From CAG-238 sp963601575 (GTDB lineage: Bacteria > Bacillota > Clostridia > Peptostreptococcales > Anaerovoracaceae): a stretch of DNA of 64,000 bases. Location: assembly GCA_963601575.1 (NCBI GenBank), contig CAVCFO010000002.1, positions 1 through 64,000 on the forward strand. Direction: 5' to 3'. Position numbers and translations under genes: made by a program. The notes below the pieces were generated by a model. That model had not been told where the DNA came from. It saw only the letters and a program-made list of their open reading frames with translations, and did no database searches. Below, piece after piece: positions 1 to 7,884 of this stretch. Each line of letters opens with the position of its first letter. The stretch's first letter is position 1.

Positions 1-51
1 AAAATCCTCCACGCCTATGGAAATTTTCTTTTTCTTTCCCGTATCGCTCAT
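1..51 (-). CDS. AAA-ATPase-like protein, N-terminal fragment (runs off left edge)
   Basis: Only 17 codons are inside the window, reading MSDTGKKKKISIGVEDF from an ATG at position 51. An AAAGGAG ribosome site lies at plus-strand 60-66. The short basic start followed by an IGVEDF-type segment is how predicted AAA-ATPase/DUF1703 family proteins of Clostridia usually begin (P-loop ATPase plus PD-(D/E)XK-like domain). The P-loop lies outside the window, so the assignment rests on the N-terminus alone and is tentative. The next gene to the right is a divergent type I toxin. Confidence 0.4.
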   Translation of the reverse strand, partial: MSDTGKKKKISIGVEDF

Positions 52-133
52 CTGCATGCTCCTTTCGCCTGGGGTTCTAATATATGCTGTAGATCGCGTT
101 TACCTTTTCGTTCCCTATGATTTCGAAAATATA

Positions 134-162
134 TTGACAATTGCTGTAATAGATGCTAATAT
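134..162 (+). promoter_or_regulatory. sigma-A promoter of type I toxin 1
   Basis: A perfect -35 TTGACA at 134-139 and a -10 TAATAT at 157-162 are separated by 17 nt. They lie about 65 nt before the toxin ATG, leaving a 5' leader of about 58 nt. Confidence 0.65.
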
Positions 163-226
163 ATGCTCAAAGGATTATCGCATGGCGGTTCTGGCCCCCT
201 CGAATTCATAGAGGGGAGGTGATGCT

Positions 227-313
227 ATGGAAGCAGTTACATTTTCTGATTTGATTCAGTTAGGTATTCTGATCGTAGGAATCATCGCTCTTTGCAAAAA
301 GAGTTCAAAATAA
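227..313 (+). CDS. small hydrophobic holin-like toxin (type I TA), 28 aa
   Basis: The 28-residue peptide starts MEAVTFSDLIQLGILIVG, is almost entirely one hydrophobic membrane segment, and ends in a basic tail (CKKSSK). This is the pattern of Firmicute putative holin-like/Fst-type toxins that insert in the inner membrane. The ribosome site GGGGAGGTGATGCT is strong. A 17-bp stretch across this site and the start codon is identical to that of the second toxin locus at 15709. A bidirectional hairpin follows the stop, and a convergent promoter of the same -35/-10 make-up reads an antisense RNA back over the 3' end. Toxicity is inferred from the family. Confidence 0.7.
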   Translation: MEAVTFSDLIQLGILIVGIIALCKKSSK

Positions 314-314
314 A

Positions 315-344
315 CCTAAGCCGCCAAACAAGCGTTTGACGGCT
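315..344. terminator. bidirectional hairpin between toxin 1 and its antisense RNA
   Basis: AAGCCGCCAAAC and GTTTGACGGCTT form a 12-bp stem with one mismatch and an AAGC loop. On the minus strand it is followed by TTAGGTTTATTTT, on the plus strand by a second small hairpin (ACCGC/GCGGT, 362-381) and TTTTT. It can end both the toxin mRNA and the antisense transcript. Confidence 0.6.
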
Positions 345-393
345 TCCCATACGAGGGACTGACCGCCTAACCACAAGCGGTAATCCTTTTTCT
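315..393 (-). ncRNA. candidate antitoxin antisense RNA of toxin 1
   Basis: This transcript is inferred from the minus-strand promoter at 400-428, with a start near 393. It would run through both hairpins and overlap the toxin mRNA 3' region, as in TxpA/RatA-like type I systems. No ORF of note lies in it. Its extent is a guess from promoter and hairpin positions. Confidence 0.5.
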
Positions 394-399
394 AATTCA

Positions 400-428
400 A
401 TATTACACTGGATGACACAAAATGTCAA
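400..428 (-). promoter_or_regulatory. sigma-A promoter of antisense RNA 1
   Basis: Read on the minus strand there is TTGACA (428-423), 17 nt, then TAATAT (405-400). These are the same hexamers and spacing as the toxin promoter that faces it. Confidence 0.6.
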
Positions 429-498
429 TAGCGAATTTTATATCTAGCAAGAAGCACCGGAAGCATCGTACCCACCGGAAAGGCCGAAAACACCCCCG

Positions 499-2289
499 CT
501 ATTTAAGGTCCTCTTCGAGACGGGAAAGCGCATCGGTGAGCTCAGCTGGCAGGTGATCGAATTTTGCATACCAGGTCTTGATACCAGCAAGCTCCTTCTT
601 CCAGGTTTCTTTGTCCACGATAAGAAGCTCTGAAAGTTCTTCGTCTGTGAGGTCGAGCCCTGTGAGGTCCAGATCCTCGGGGCGCGGCACATAGCCAAGC
701 GGCGTTTCGGAGGCGCCCGCCTTGCCCTCGCAGCGGTCGAGTGCCCAGAGAAGCGCCCGGAGGTTTTCGCCAAAGCCCGGCCAGATGAAGTCGCCGTCAT
801 CGCCCATGCGGAACCAGTTTACGTTGAAAATCTTCGGAGGGTTTGTAAGAGCCTTGCCCATGTCCAGCCAGTGCTGAAAATAGTCTCCCATGTGATAACC
901 GCAGAACGGGAGCATCGCCATCGGGTCATATCTGACAACGCCAACGGCACCGTTTGCGGCAGCGGTGGTCTCTGATGACATCTTGGATCCGAGGAACACG
1001 CCGTGCTCCCAGTCGCGCGACTGGCAGATGAGCGGCTCTGATTTTGCCCTGCGTCCGCCGAATATGATCGCGCTGATCGGAACGCCTTCGCCCGTGAAAA
1101 ACTCAGGAGCGATGGAAGGGCAGTTCTCCGCAGGAGCTGTGAATCTTGAGTTCGGATGTGCGCCTTTGACGAACTCTTCGCCGCGAGCCTTTTTCTCCTG
1201 CTCTTCCTTGCCATTCCAAGGTCTTGCCTGCCAGTCGAGACCGTTTTCGGGTGCAGGCTGGTCGAGCCCTTCCCACCATACGGTATTGTCGTCAAGATTT
1301 CTTGCTACATTTGTATATATGGTATTTTTCTTTGTTGTCATGAGGGCGTTGTTATTGGTCTTTGAGTTGGTACCGGGCGCCACGCCGAAGAAGCCATTCT
1401 CAGGATTTACGGCATAGAGCCTGCCGTCACCACCTACCCTCAGCCATGCTATGTCATCGCCTATGGTATATACCTTGTAACCTGCATCCCTAAGGTGCTT
1501 TGGCGGAATCAGCATTGCGAGGTTTGTCTTGCCGCAGGCGCTCGGGAATGCCGCCGAGATGTATTTCTTCTGGCCATTTGGAGTTTCGATGCAGAGGATG
1601 AGCATGTGCTCTGCCATCCAGCCCTCGCGCTTTCCCAGCACCGAGCCGATACGCAGCGCAAAGCATTTCTTGCCCAAAAGCACGTTGCCGCCATAGGCGG
1701 AGTTGATGCTCCAGATGGTATTTTCCTCTGGGAACTGGGCGATATATTTCTTTTCGGCATCGACCTCGGCCTTGGAATGAAGGCATTTTACAAAGTCAGC
1801 GCCCTTGTTTAGCTCTTCGATCACAGGATCGCCTATGCGCGTCATTATATTCATCGAAAGGACTACATAGATGGAATCGGTGATTTCGATGCCGATCTTA
1901 GAAAACTCGCTGCCGCAAACTCCCATAGAATATGGGATCACATACATTGTGCGGCCCTTCATCGCACCGTCGAAGAGCTTTCGCATCTTCGCATACATCT
2001 TATCCTTCTGTACCCAGTTGTTGGTTGGGCCTGCGTCCTTTTCTTCTGTTGTGCAAATTACAGTCCGTTTCTCGTCTCTTGCAACATCCTTGGGATCCGT
2101 GCGGTAGTAGTAGCAGCCCGGGAGCTTTTCCTGGTTAAGCTTTATCATCTCGCCGGTTTCTACTGCCAGGGCGCGGATTTGGTCAAGCTGCGGCTTGCTG
2201 CCGTCAATCCAGACGATCTCATCCGGTTTTGTCATGGCAGCGCACTCGGCCACCCAATCGGTTACTTTTTTGTTTTGGACCTCTAACAT
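499..2289 (-). CDS. pckG: phosphoenolpyruvate carboxykinase (GTP)
   Basis: The 596-residue protein is full length for GTP-dependent PEP carboxykinase, which interconverts oxaloacetate and PEP with GTP/GDP in the cytosol. The kinase P-loop FPSACGKTN sits at residues 248-256 with the hallmark hyper-reactive Cys252. The GDDIAW metal-site motif follows. Further family blocks are ENGFFGVAPGTN and FGGRRAKSEPL. The start is preceded by GAGAGGAAAAG. In an anaerobe the enzyme could run anaplerotically from PEP (inference). It stands downstream of deoD on the same strand, 106 nt away, and may be partly co-transcribed. I see no strong promoter of its own. About 55 nt after the stop no clear terminator is visible. 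Confidence 0.95.
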   Translation of the reverse strand: MLEVQNKKVTDWVAECAAMTKPDEIVWIDGSKPQLDQIRALAVETGEMIKLNQEKLPGCYYYRTDPKDVARDEKRTVICTTEEKDAGPTNNWVQKDKMYAKMRKLFDGAMKGRTMYVIPYSMGVCGSEFSKIGIEITDSIYVVLSMNIMTRIGDPVIEELNKGADFVKCLHSKAEVDAEKKYIAQFPEENTIWSINSAYGGNVLLGKKCFALRIGSVLGKREGWMAEHMLILCIETPNGQKKYISAAFPSACGKTNLAMLIPPKHLRDAGYKVYTIGDDIAWLRVGGDGRLYAVNPENGFFGVAPGTNSKTNNNALMTTKKNTIYTNVARNLDDNTVWWEGLDQPAPENGLDWQARPWNGKEEQEKKARGEEFVKGAHPNSRFTAPAENCPSIAPEFFTGEGVPISAIIFGGRRAKSEPLICQSRDWEHGVFLGSKMSSETTAAANGAVGVVRYDPMAMLPFCGYHMGDYFQHWLDMGKALTNPPKIFNVNWFRMGDDGDFIWPGFGENLRALLWALDRCEGKAGASETPLGYVPRPEDLDLTGLDLTDEELSELLIVDKETWKKELAGIKTWYAKFDHLPAELTDALSRLEEDLK

Positions 2290-2395
2290 TTCTTTTCCTC
2301 TCTCTATTTATATTGGTTTATGAGCAAGGCGGCCTTAGGGTGCCCGCTTGTTTTCTTGATATTTTCTTGATATTTGCTTTATCTTGATATGCCTG

Positions 2396-3097
2396 CTATT
2401 TGACTGCTGTTTCCAGGGCGAGCTTCATCATGCTTGTGAAGGATTTTTGACGCTCCTCTACGCTGCTCTTTGCTCCGGTAACGAAATTGTCGCTGACGGA
2501 GATTATGCAAAGGGCATTGACATCGTTATAGGCTGCGTTCATATAGAGGGCTGCGGCTTCCATTTCGACTGCCTTTACGCCCATCTTCGCCCATTTTTTC
2601 CACCAGTCTCCAAACTCATAGAAGACATCGCAGCTTACGATATTGCCTGCCTTGAAGGGGATCCCGGTTTCTTCGGATGCGGTATAGGCCTTTTTGATGA
2701 GCTCCCAGCTTGCGCTAGGGCTATACTGCCCCGGGATGTCAAATGCATGCTGATAGGCAGAATCCGTCGATGCGGCAAGTACCAGGAACACATCTCCCAG
2801 CTCAAGGTCCTCCGTGAATGCGCCCGCCGTGCCGATGCGGATGAGATTCTGAGCACCATATTCTGTTATGAGCTCCCACGAGTAGATCCCCATGGATGGC
2901 ATGCCCATTCCGCTGCCCTGCACGGAAACGGGAACGCCTTTGTAACGTCCGGTGAATCCGTACATATTACGAATGTCCGAATAAAGCATCGGAGATTCAA
3001 GAAAATTCTCTGCGATAAATTTTGCTCTCAAAGGGTCGCCCGGCATGAGTACTGTCTCTGCGATCTGACCCTTCGAGGCTGCAATGTGTAGTGACAT
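2396..3097 (-). CDS. deoD: purine nucleoside phosphorylase, DeoD type
   Basis: The 233-residue protein matches the hexameric PNP_UDP_1 family, which splits purine (deoxy)nucleosides with phosphate into base and (deoxy)ribose-1-phosphate. Visible blocks are the phosphate-binding MPGDPLRA, GSGMGMPS, the RIGTAGA loop, the nucleoside-binding VEMEAAALY, and the catalytic SDNFVTG region near the C-terminus. The start follows AAAGGAGGACATC. The upstream spacer has short direct repeats (TTTGCTTATC twice, GATTGCATCTT twice). Together with psuK/psuG elsewhere in the window it indicates nucleoside salvage as a carbon or base source. Confidence 0.95.
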   Translation of the reverse strand: MSLHIAASKGQIAETVLMPGDPLRAKFIAENFLESPMLYSDIRNMYGFTGRYKGVPVSVQGSGMGMPSMGIYSWELITEYGAQNLIRIGTAGAFTEDLELGDVFLVLAASTDSAYQHAFDIPGQYSPSASWELIKKAYTASEETGIPFKAGNIVSCDVFYEFGDWWKKWAKMGVKAVEMEAAALYMNAAYNDVNALCIISVSDNFVTGAKSSVEERQKSFTSMMKLALETAVK

Positions 3098-3199
3098 GAT
3101 GTCCTCCTTTTTTGCTTATCTTTGCTTATCATATTTTCCGCCGATTGCATCTTGCTGACTTGATGATTGCATCTTCGTATTTCTTCGGCGGCATACTAC

Positions 3200-5374
3200 T
3201 TATATATATTGTAACACTGCATTGGGGCTGTTTTCCAGTACTTTTTTGCCGATTTGCGTGGTATTGCGGCTGATTTTTACGATTCTCAGGTTCGGGCAGC
3301 CTGCGAAGGCCTCATCTCCGATAGAAAGCAGGGTAGCAGGGCAAGTAACTTCTTCGACAGATGAGCCCCTAAATGCACCGTCGCGGATGCGTATCACGCC
3401 CTCCGGGAGGATGACCTTCTTCGCGTGCCGGTTCCCGCGGAAGGCTGTTTTTCCGATCTTTTCGACGGTAAGGGTTCTTGTTACATTTGTCTCCGTGAGC
3501 ATATCCGTAACTTCTGCTTCTATGCTGGGCGGAATCCGGACGATCTCTTCCGTCCCAAGATATGTCTTGATCGATGCGGAGGTCTCGAAAATATAGAATT
3601 CGAAATCGCCTCGCACCTCGAGCCTGAACTGCTTGTGAGCGATGCTCGAGCTTTCGTTTATGTCCGTGCCGAATAGCCTGTCTATGGCCGAGCCCAGGTT
3701 CACATCGTGGGATGCCTTGAAGAGTATCAGATCGGAAGGCTGCATAACGCGCGAAAGCCTATCCTCAAGGGCCAGCCGGTCATCAAAATATTCTGCCTCT
3801 ATGCCTAGAACCGCCGCCTCCTGCGCGGTGATTCGAATATCCCTGCCGTAGCCAAGAAGGATGTCTACCTTGTGCTTTGCAAGCAGCGCGGCAATTTGTC
3901 TGTGCGTCTCTTCGCTGAGGTCCCCGAGCGCAAGTATGTCGCCAAGGACCGCGATCCTCCGCCCGCCCTCGGCAAGTGGAATATCGTCCATTGCCGAAAG
4001 GGTATTTTCTATCGCCATGAGGGAGCTGTTATAGCAGTCCGCGAAGATGTTATATCCGAGAGGGTGGATTATATTCTGGCGCATGCCGGATGGGCGGTAC
4101 GATGCGATCCCCGCGATTATCTCATCGGGCTTTAGCCTGAGGGCTCTTCCTACCGCGAAGGAAGCAACCGCATTCAGCGCGTTGTGCTCGCCGGGCGCAA
4201 AGACCTCGGCTATATATTCTTCGCCTTCGAGGCGGCTTGCGATGGTGAAGCGAAGTCCCGCCTGGGGCGTCTTTTTGATATCCTTTGCATAGTAGTCTGC
4301 GCCGCTATTTCTGAGACTATAGGTTATGACCTTCTGGGTAAATTTATGCGCCATCAAAATCTCATCGTCGTAGTTTATGAATGCAAGGCCGCCTGGCTTT
4401 CCGTATGTTGATAGCGAGAGCTTGTCCTTTGCGAGCTCCTCGCGGCTACCGTAGCTTTCGATATGGGAGTAGCCGATGTTTGTATAGACTGCCATGTCCG
4501 CCTCAAGCTGCCTTGCAGAGATCTCTATCACATGTGGAACGAACGCTCCGACCTCTTGCAAATAGACATTCGTAGGGCGTTTCAGGTTCTGAATGTTGCG
4601 GGTTACAGAAAACATCGAGTTGTTGTTGCCCTTGGAAACGAGGGGTTTCTTATAGTGGGCGCGAAGCACGGCCTCTATCATTTCTTTTGTGGATGTCTTG
4701 CCGGCCGAGCCTGTGAGCGCGATGACCTTTGCCTTGTGGATCGAGCGGATATAGTGCGAGGCGCGTATATAGGCATCGGTGATGATGCTAGCTCCGTCTT
4801 CGTTTGTATCTGTGATGTGTAGCGACCTCTCAAAATCGCAAGGTGTATTGGTGATTATAAAGAGGCAGCCTGTGCTCACCGCATGCTCTAGCGGATCCTC
4901 TGTATATCCCGATGACATGGGGCCTGCCTGCCAGTACATGAATACCGAATCCGGCGTGAGCCTCCTGGGGTCTGCCGTAAAGTCGCTGACGGGATGATCT
5001 GCTATGGCGCTAAACTTCTCCGGGAAGGGGAGCCCCGCGATTTCAAAGAACCGCCTTAGCGTGAGGTTTCGCTTTTCCTTATAGGCTGCGATGGCAGCTT
5101 CTTTTTCGGCTTGCTTTCGGGCCGCCTCGGCCTGGTTCTCCGCAGCCGCCCCGGCCGCCCCGGTATCCTTCGCTTGCTTCCCTGCGGCGGCCTCCGCCGC
5201 CTCCGCCCGGTTCTTCGCGGCGGCCCCGGCCGCCTGCGCCGCCTCCGCCTGGTTCTTCGCGGCCGCCTGCGCCGCCTGAGCTGCCCCTTGCTCTTTTGCG
5301 GCGCCCCCGGCCGCCTGCGCCGTCTCTAGCTCTTTTTTGGCGGCGCGGGCCTTTTTCTTTCCAAACAAAATCAT
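3200..5374 (-). CDS. MurF-like Mur ligase with Ala-rich N-terminus and leucine-rich-repeat C-terminus
   Basis: The 724-residue protein has three parts. Residues of about 8-105 are an Ala/Gln/Lys/Glu-rich repetitive stretch, probably helical. The middle part of about 470 residues is a MurF-type ligase: TGSAGKTST P-loop, GNNNSMFSVTRN, NIGYSHIESYGSREELAKDK (the usual carbamylated-Lys region), GEHNALNAVASF, ADCYNSS and LGDILALGDLSEETH. The last 90 or so residues are BspA-like leucine-rich repeats. MurF adds D-Ala-D-Ala to UDP-MurNAc-tripeptide, and ordinary MurF is about 450 aa, so both ends are extra. I place the start at 5374 because a longer reading from 5506 would begin inside the rpsT terminator hairpin. 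The ribosome site there is poor (AAGAAGAAAAC). It could be a second, specialised ligase rather than the housekeeping MurF. Confidence 0.75.
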   Translation of the reverse strand: MILFGKKKARAAKKELETAQAAGGAAKEQGAAQAAQAAAKNQAEAAQAAGAAAKNRAEAAEAAAGKQAKDTGAAGAAAENQAEAARKQAEKEAAIAAYKEKRNLTLRRFFEIAGLPFPEKFSAIADHPVSDFTADPRRLTPDSVFMYWQAGPMSSGYTEDPLEHAVSTGCLFIITNTPCDFERSLHITDTNEDGASIITDAYIRASHYIRSIHKAKVIALTGSAGKTSTKEMIEAVLRAHYKKPLVSKGNNNSMFSVTRNIQNLKRPTNVYLQEVGAFVPHVIEISARQLEADMAVYTNIGYSHIESYGSREELAKDKLSLSTYGKPGGLAFINYDDEILMAHKFTQKVITYSLRNSGADYYAKDIKKTPQAGLRFTIASRLEGEEYIAEVFAPGEHNALNAVASFAVGRALRLKPDEIIAGIASYRPSGMRQNIIHPLGYNIFADCYNSSLMAIENTLSAMDDIPLAEGGRRIAVLGDILALGDLSEETHRQIAALLAKHKVDILLGYGRDIRITAQEAAVLGIEAEYFDDRLALEDRLSRVMQPSDLILFKASHDVNLGSAIDRLFGTDINESSSIAHKQFRLEVRGDFEFYIFETSASIKTYLGTEEIVRIPPSIEAEVTDMLTETNVTRTLTVEKIGKTAFRGNRHAKKVILPEGVIRIRDGAFRGSSVEEVTCPATLLSIGDEAFAGCPNLRIVKISRNTTQIGKKVLENSPNAVLQYI

Positions 5375-5483
5375 TTTCGTTTTCTTCTTTTCTTCTTTTC
5401 TTTTTCGTTCGTTTTTTTGCTGTTTTTTTCTTTTTGTTTTCTGTCTTTCTGTTTTGTCTTGTGTAGCGTGTCTTTCGTTATGA

Positions 5484-5519
5484 GAAAAAAACCATGGGAG
5501 ACACATCCATGGTTTTTCG
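5484..5519 (-). terminator. rpsT terminator
   Basis: On the minus strand AAAACCATGG and CCATGGTTTT form a perfect stem around a 9-nt loop, followed by a run of seven Ts. It lies 50 nt after the rpsT stop and contains an ATG that opens the murF-like frame upstream of its real start. Confidence 0.85.
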
Positions 5520-5569
5520 ATTGCTCATGCTGTGCATTTAACTTATGCACGGGTGGGGACGGGTGAGAC

Positions 5570-5842
5570 TTATTTTGCTGCCTTTGCAGCGTTGAATCTT
5601 TTGGTTAATCTAGAAACTTTTCTGGATGCGGCATGCTTGGAAATGGTTCCCTTTGCAGCGGCCTGCATGAGTTTCTTTTCTGCGAGCGTAAGCTTCTCGG
5701 CAGCAACATCGAGGTTTCCCTCTGCCATTGCAGTCTCGAAGTTCTTCAGAACGGCCTTAAGATGGCTCTTGATTCTTCTGTTTCTTGCAGTTTTCTTGTC
5801 GATAACTCTGATTCTTTTCTTTGCGGATTTGATGTTTGCCAT
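5570..5842 (-). CDS. rpsT: 30S ribosomal protein S20
   Basis: The 90-residue, strongly basic protein begins MANIKSAKKRIRV and ends in an Ala/Lys-rich tail, the normal length and ends of bS20. It binds the 5' domain of 16S rRNA and helps early 30S assembly. The ATG at 5842 is chosen over an upstream in-frame ATG because the family always starts MANIKSAKKR, and GGGGTG precedes it. It has its own promoter (5931-5959) and terminator (5484-5519), so it is monocistronic, divergent from lepA, a common arrangement in Firmicutes. Confidence 0.97.
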   Translation of the reverse strand: MANIKSAKKRIRVIDKKTARNRRIKSHLKAVLKNFETAMAEGNLDVAAEKLTLAEKKLMQAAAKGTISKHAASRKVSRLTKRFNAAKAAK

Positions 5843-5930
5843 GTGTTTTTCACCCCACTTTATCAAAATTTTCATGTTTTCCGGAATGCCTCGCAAGGGC
5901 ATGCGGAACATACATAAATTCGCAACTTGA

Positions 5931-5959
5931 ATTATATACGAACAGCGTTGAAATTGCAA
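5931..5959 (-). promoter_or_regulatory. rpsT promoter
   Basis: On the minus strand there is TTGCAA (5959-5954), 17 nt, and a perfect TATAAT (5936-5931). It lies 89 nt before the S20 start. Confidence 0.75.
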
Positions 5960-5994
5960 GGGGAAAATGCAAAAAATGAATAAATGAATATGAG

Positions 5995-6023
5995 TTGAAA
6001 TTTTTTGCCGGATGCTTTACAAT
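5995..6023 (+). promoter_or_regulatory. lepA promoter
   Basis: TTGAAA at 5995-6000, a 17-nt spacer, and TACAAT at 6018-6023 lie 52 nt before the lepA ATG. It is divergent from the rpsT promoter. Confidence 0.7.
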
Positions 6024-6075
6024 ATATTATGAGTAGTTATGCTCACAAGACACAAAATACAGAGGAAAACAGAGA

Positions 6076-7884
6076 ATGGATTATCAGAAATATATAAGAA
6101 ATTTTAGCATTATCGCACATATCGACCACGGCAAATCAACCCTCGCAGACAGACTCATCGAAAAGACGGGACTGGTTGCAGAGAGAGATATGAAAGAGCA
6201 GTTCCTAGACAATATGGATCTTGAAAGGGAAAGAGGGATTACCATCAAGCTCCAGACTACAAGGCTTGTATATAAGGCAAAGGACGGATGCGAATACATC
6301 TATAACCTCATCGACACGCCGGGTCATGTGGACTTTACATACGAGGTTTCGCGCTCGCTTGCGGCTTGCGAGGGAGCGGTGCTGGTGGTGGACGCGACCC
6401 AGGGAGTAGAGGCACAGACCCTTGCAAACGTTTATCTCGCACTGGAGGAGAACCTCGAAATCCTGCCGGTGCTTAACAAAATCGACCTCGCCTCGGCAAG
6501 ACCGGATGAGTGCAAAGAAGAAATCGAAGAAATCATAGGGCTCGATGCACAGGACGCGCCGCTTGTTTCCGCAAAGACGGGGCTTGGGATAGAGGAGCTC
6601 CTTGAGCGGATCATCGATGCGGTTCCCGCGCCTCAGGGTGACGAAAACGGCAAGCTCAAGGCTCTGATCTTCGATTCAAAATACGACAATTACCTCGGGG
6701 TTATAATCTATGCCAGAATCAAGGACGGGCAGGTGAAGAAGGGCGATGTCATCAGGCTCATGGCCACAAACAAAAAATACGAGGTTACCGAAGTCGGCAT
6801 CTGCGCTCCAAATTTGGTGCCCACAAAGCAGCTTCGGGCAGGAGAAGTTGGCTATATCTGCGCCTCCATCAAACAGGTCGCAGACGCAAGAGTCGGCGAT
6901 ACCATAACCCTCGACGAAGACCCAGCGGATGCGCCGCTTCCGGGCTACAAGAAAGTCCAGTCCATGGTATATTGCGGAATTTATCCGGCGGAGGGCGAAA
7001 AATACGAAGGCGTAAAGGACGCTCTCGAAAAATTGCAGGTAAACGATGCGGCATTTAACTTCGAACCGGAAACATCCCAAGCGCTTGGCTATGGCTTTCG
7101 CTGCGGGTTCCTGGGGCTTCTTCACATGGAAATCATCGTGGAGAGGCTGGAAAGAGAGTTTAACCTCGGGGTTATCACCACGTCCCCAAGCGTAATATAT
7201 AAGGTTGTCAGAACAGACGGGACAATCGAGATGCTCCAGAACCCGTCGAATCTTCCGAGCCCGCAAGAGATCGACCATATCGAAGAGCCCATGGTAAAGG
7301 CAAATATCATGATTCCAAACGACTACGTAGGCAGCATCATGGAGCTTTGCCAGCAGAGGCGGGGAAGCCTGCTCCACATGGAATATATCACGCCGGCCAG
7401 AGTGCAGCTTCACTACGATATGCCGCTGAACGAGGTAATCTATGATTTCTTCGACGCATTGAAATCAAAGACGAGGGGCTACGGCTCGCTGGAATATGAA
7501 TTTGATAGATATGAAAAATCCCAGCTCGTAAAACTGGATATCATGCTCAACAGGGAGCTTGTGGACGCATTCTCCATGATTGTCCACGAGTCGGAAGCCT
7601 ATCAGAGAGGCAGATTCGTCTGCGAGAAGCTAAAAACCATCATTCCGATGCACCAGTTCGAGGTGCCGATCCAGGCGGCGATAGGGCAAAAGATAATCGC
7701 AAGAGAAACCGTCAAGGCATACAGAAAAGACGTAATCGCAAAGTGCTACGGCGGAGATATCTCCCGAAAGAAAAAGCTGCTCGAAAAGCAAAAAGAAGGC
7801 AAGAAGCGTATGCGCCAGTTCGGAACGGTAGAGGTGCCACAGGAGGCATTTACGGCGGTGCTCAAATATGACGACAACAAATAA
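6076..7884 (+). CDS. lepA: elongation factor 4 (LepA), ribosome back-translocase GTPase
   Basis: The 602-residue protein is full length. The G domain begins with G1 AHIDHGKST (about residues 15-22), followed by switch I RGITIK, DTPGHVDF and NKIDLASA. EF-G-like domains II, III and V follow. The LepA-specific C-terminal domain ends with GKKRMRQFGTVEVPQEAF. LepA binds stalled ribosomes and promotes reverse translocation or initiation fidelity under ionic stress. The hemW start codon overlaps its last 17 nt, so the two are translationally coupled, a widely conserved pair in Firmicutes. Confidence 0.97.
   Translation: MDYQKYIRNFSIIAHIDHGKSTLADRLIEKTGLVAERDMKEQFLDNMDLERERGITIKLQTTRLVYKAKDGCEYIYNLIDTPGHVDFTYEVSRSLAACEGAVLVVDATQGVEAQTLANVYLALEENLEILPVLNKIDLASARPDECKEEIEEIIGLDAQDAPLVSAKTGLGIEELLERIIDAVPAPQGDENGKLKALIFDSKYDNYLGVIIYARIKDGQVKKGDVIRLMATNKKYEVTEVGICAPNLVPTKQLRAGEVGYICASIKQVADARVGDTITLDEDPADAPLPGYKKVQSMVYCGIYPAEGEKYEGVKDALEKLQVNDAAFNFEPETSQALGYGFRCGFLGLLHMEIIVERLEREFNLGVITTSPSVIYKVVRTDGTIEMLQNPSNLPSPQEIDHIEEPMVKANIMIPNDYVGSIMELCQQRRGSLLHMEYITPARVQLHYDMPLNEVIYDFFDALKSKTRGYGSLEYEFDRYEKSQLVKLDIMLNRELVDAFSMIVHESEAYQRGRFVCEKLKTIIPMHQFEVPIQAAIGQKIIARETVKAYRKDVIAKCYGGDISRKKKLLEKQKEGKKRMRQFGTVEVPQEAFTAVLKYDDNK

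Noticed and set aside
17..211. 64-codon hydrophobic frame at the left edge
   Set aside because: No ribosome site, overlaps the minus-strand AAA-ATPase start and the toxin promoter.
5375..5506. 44-codon N-terminal extension of the MurF-like protein (start 5506)
   Set aside because: The ATG lies in the rpsT terminator hairpin and the extension is a Lys/Arg/Glu run from an A-rich purine stretch.
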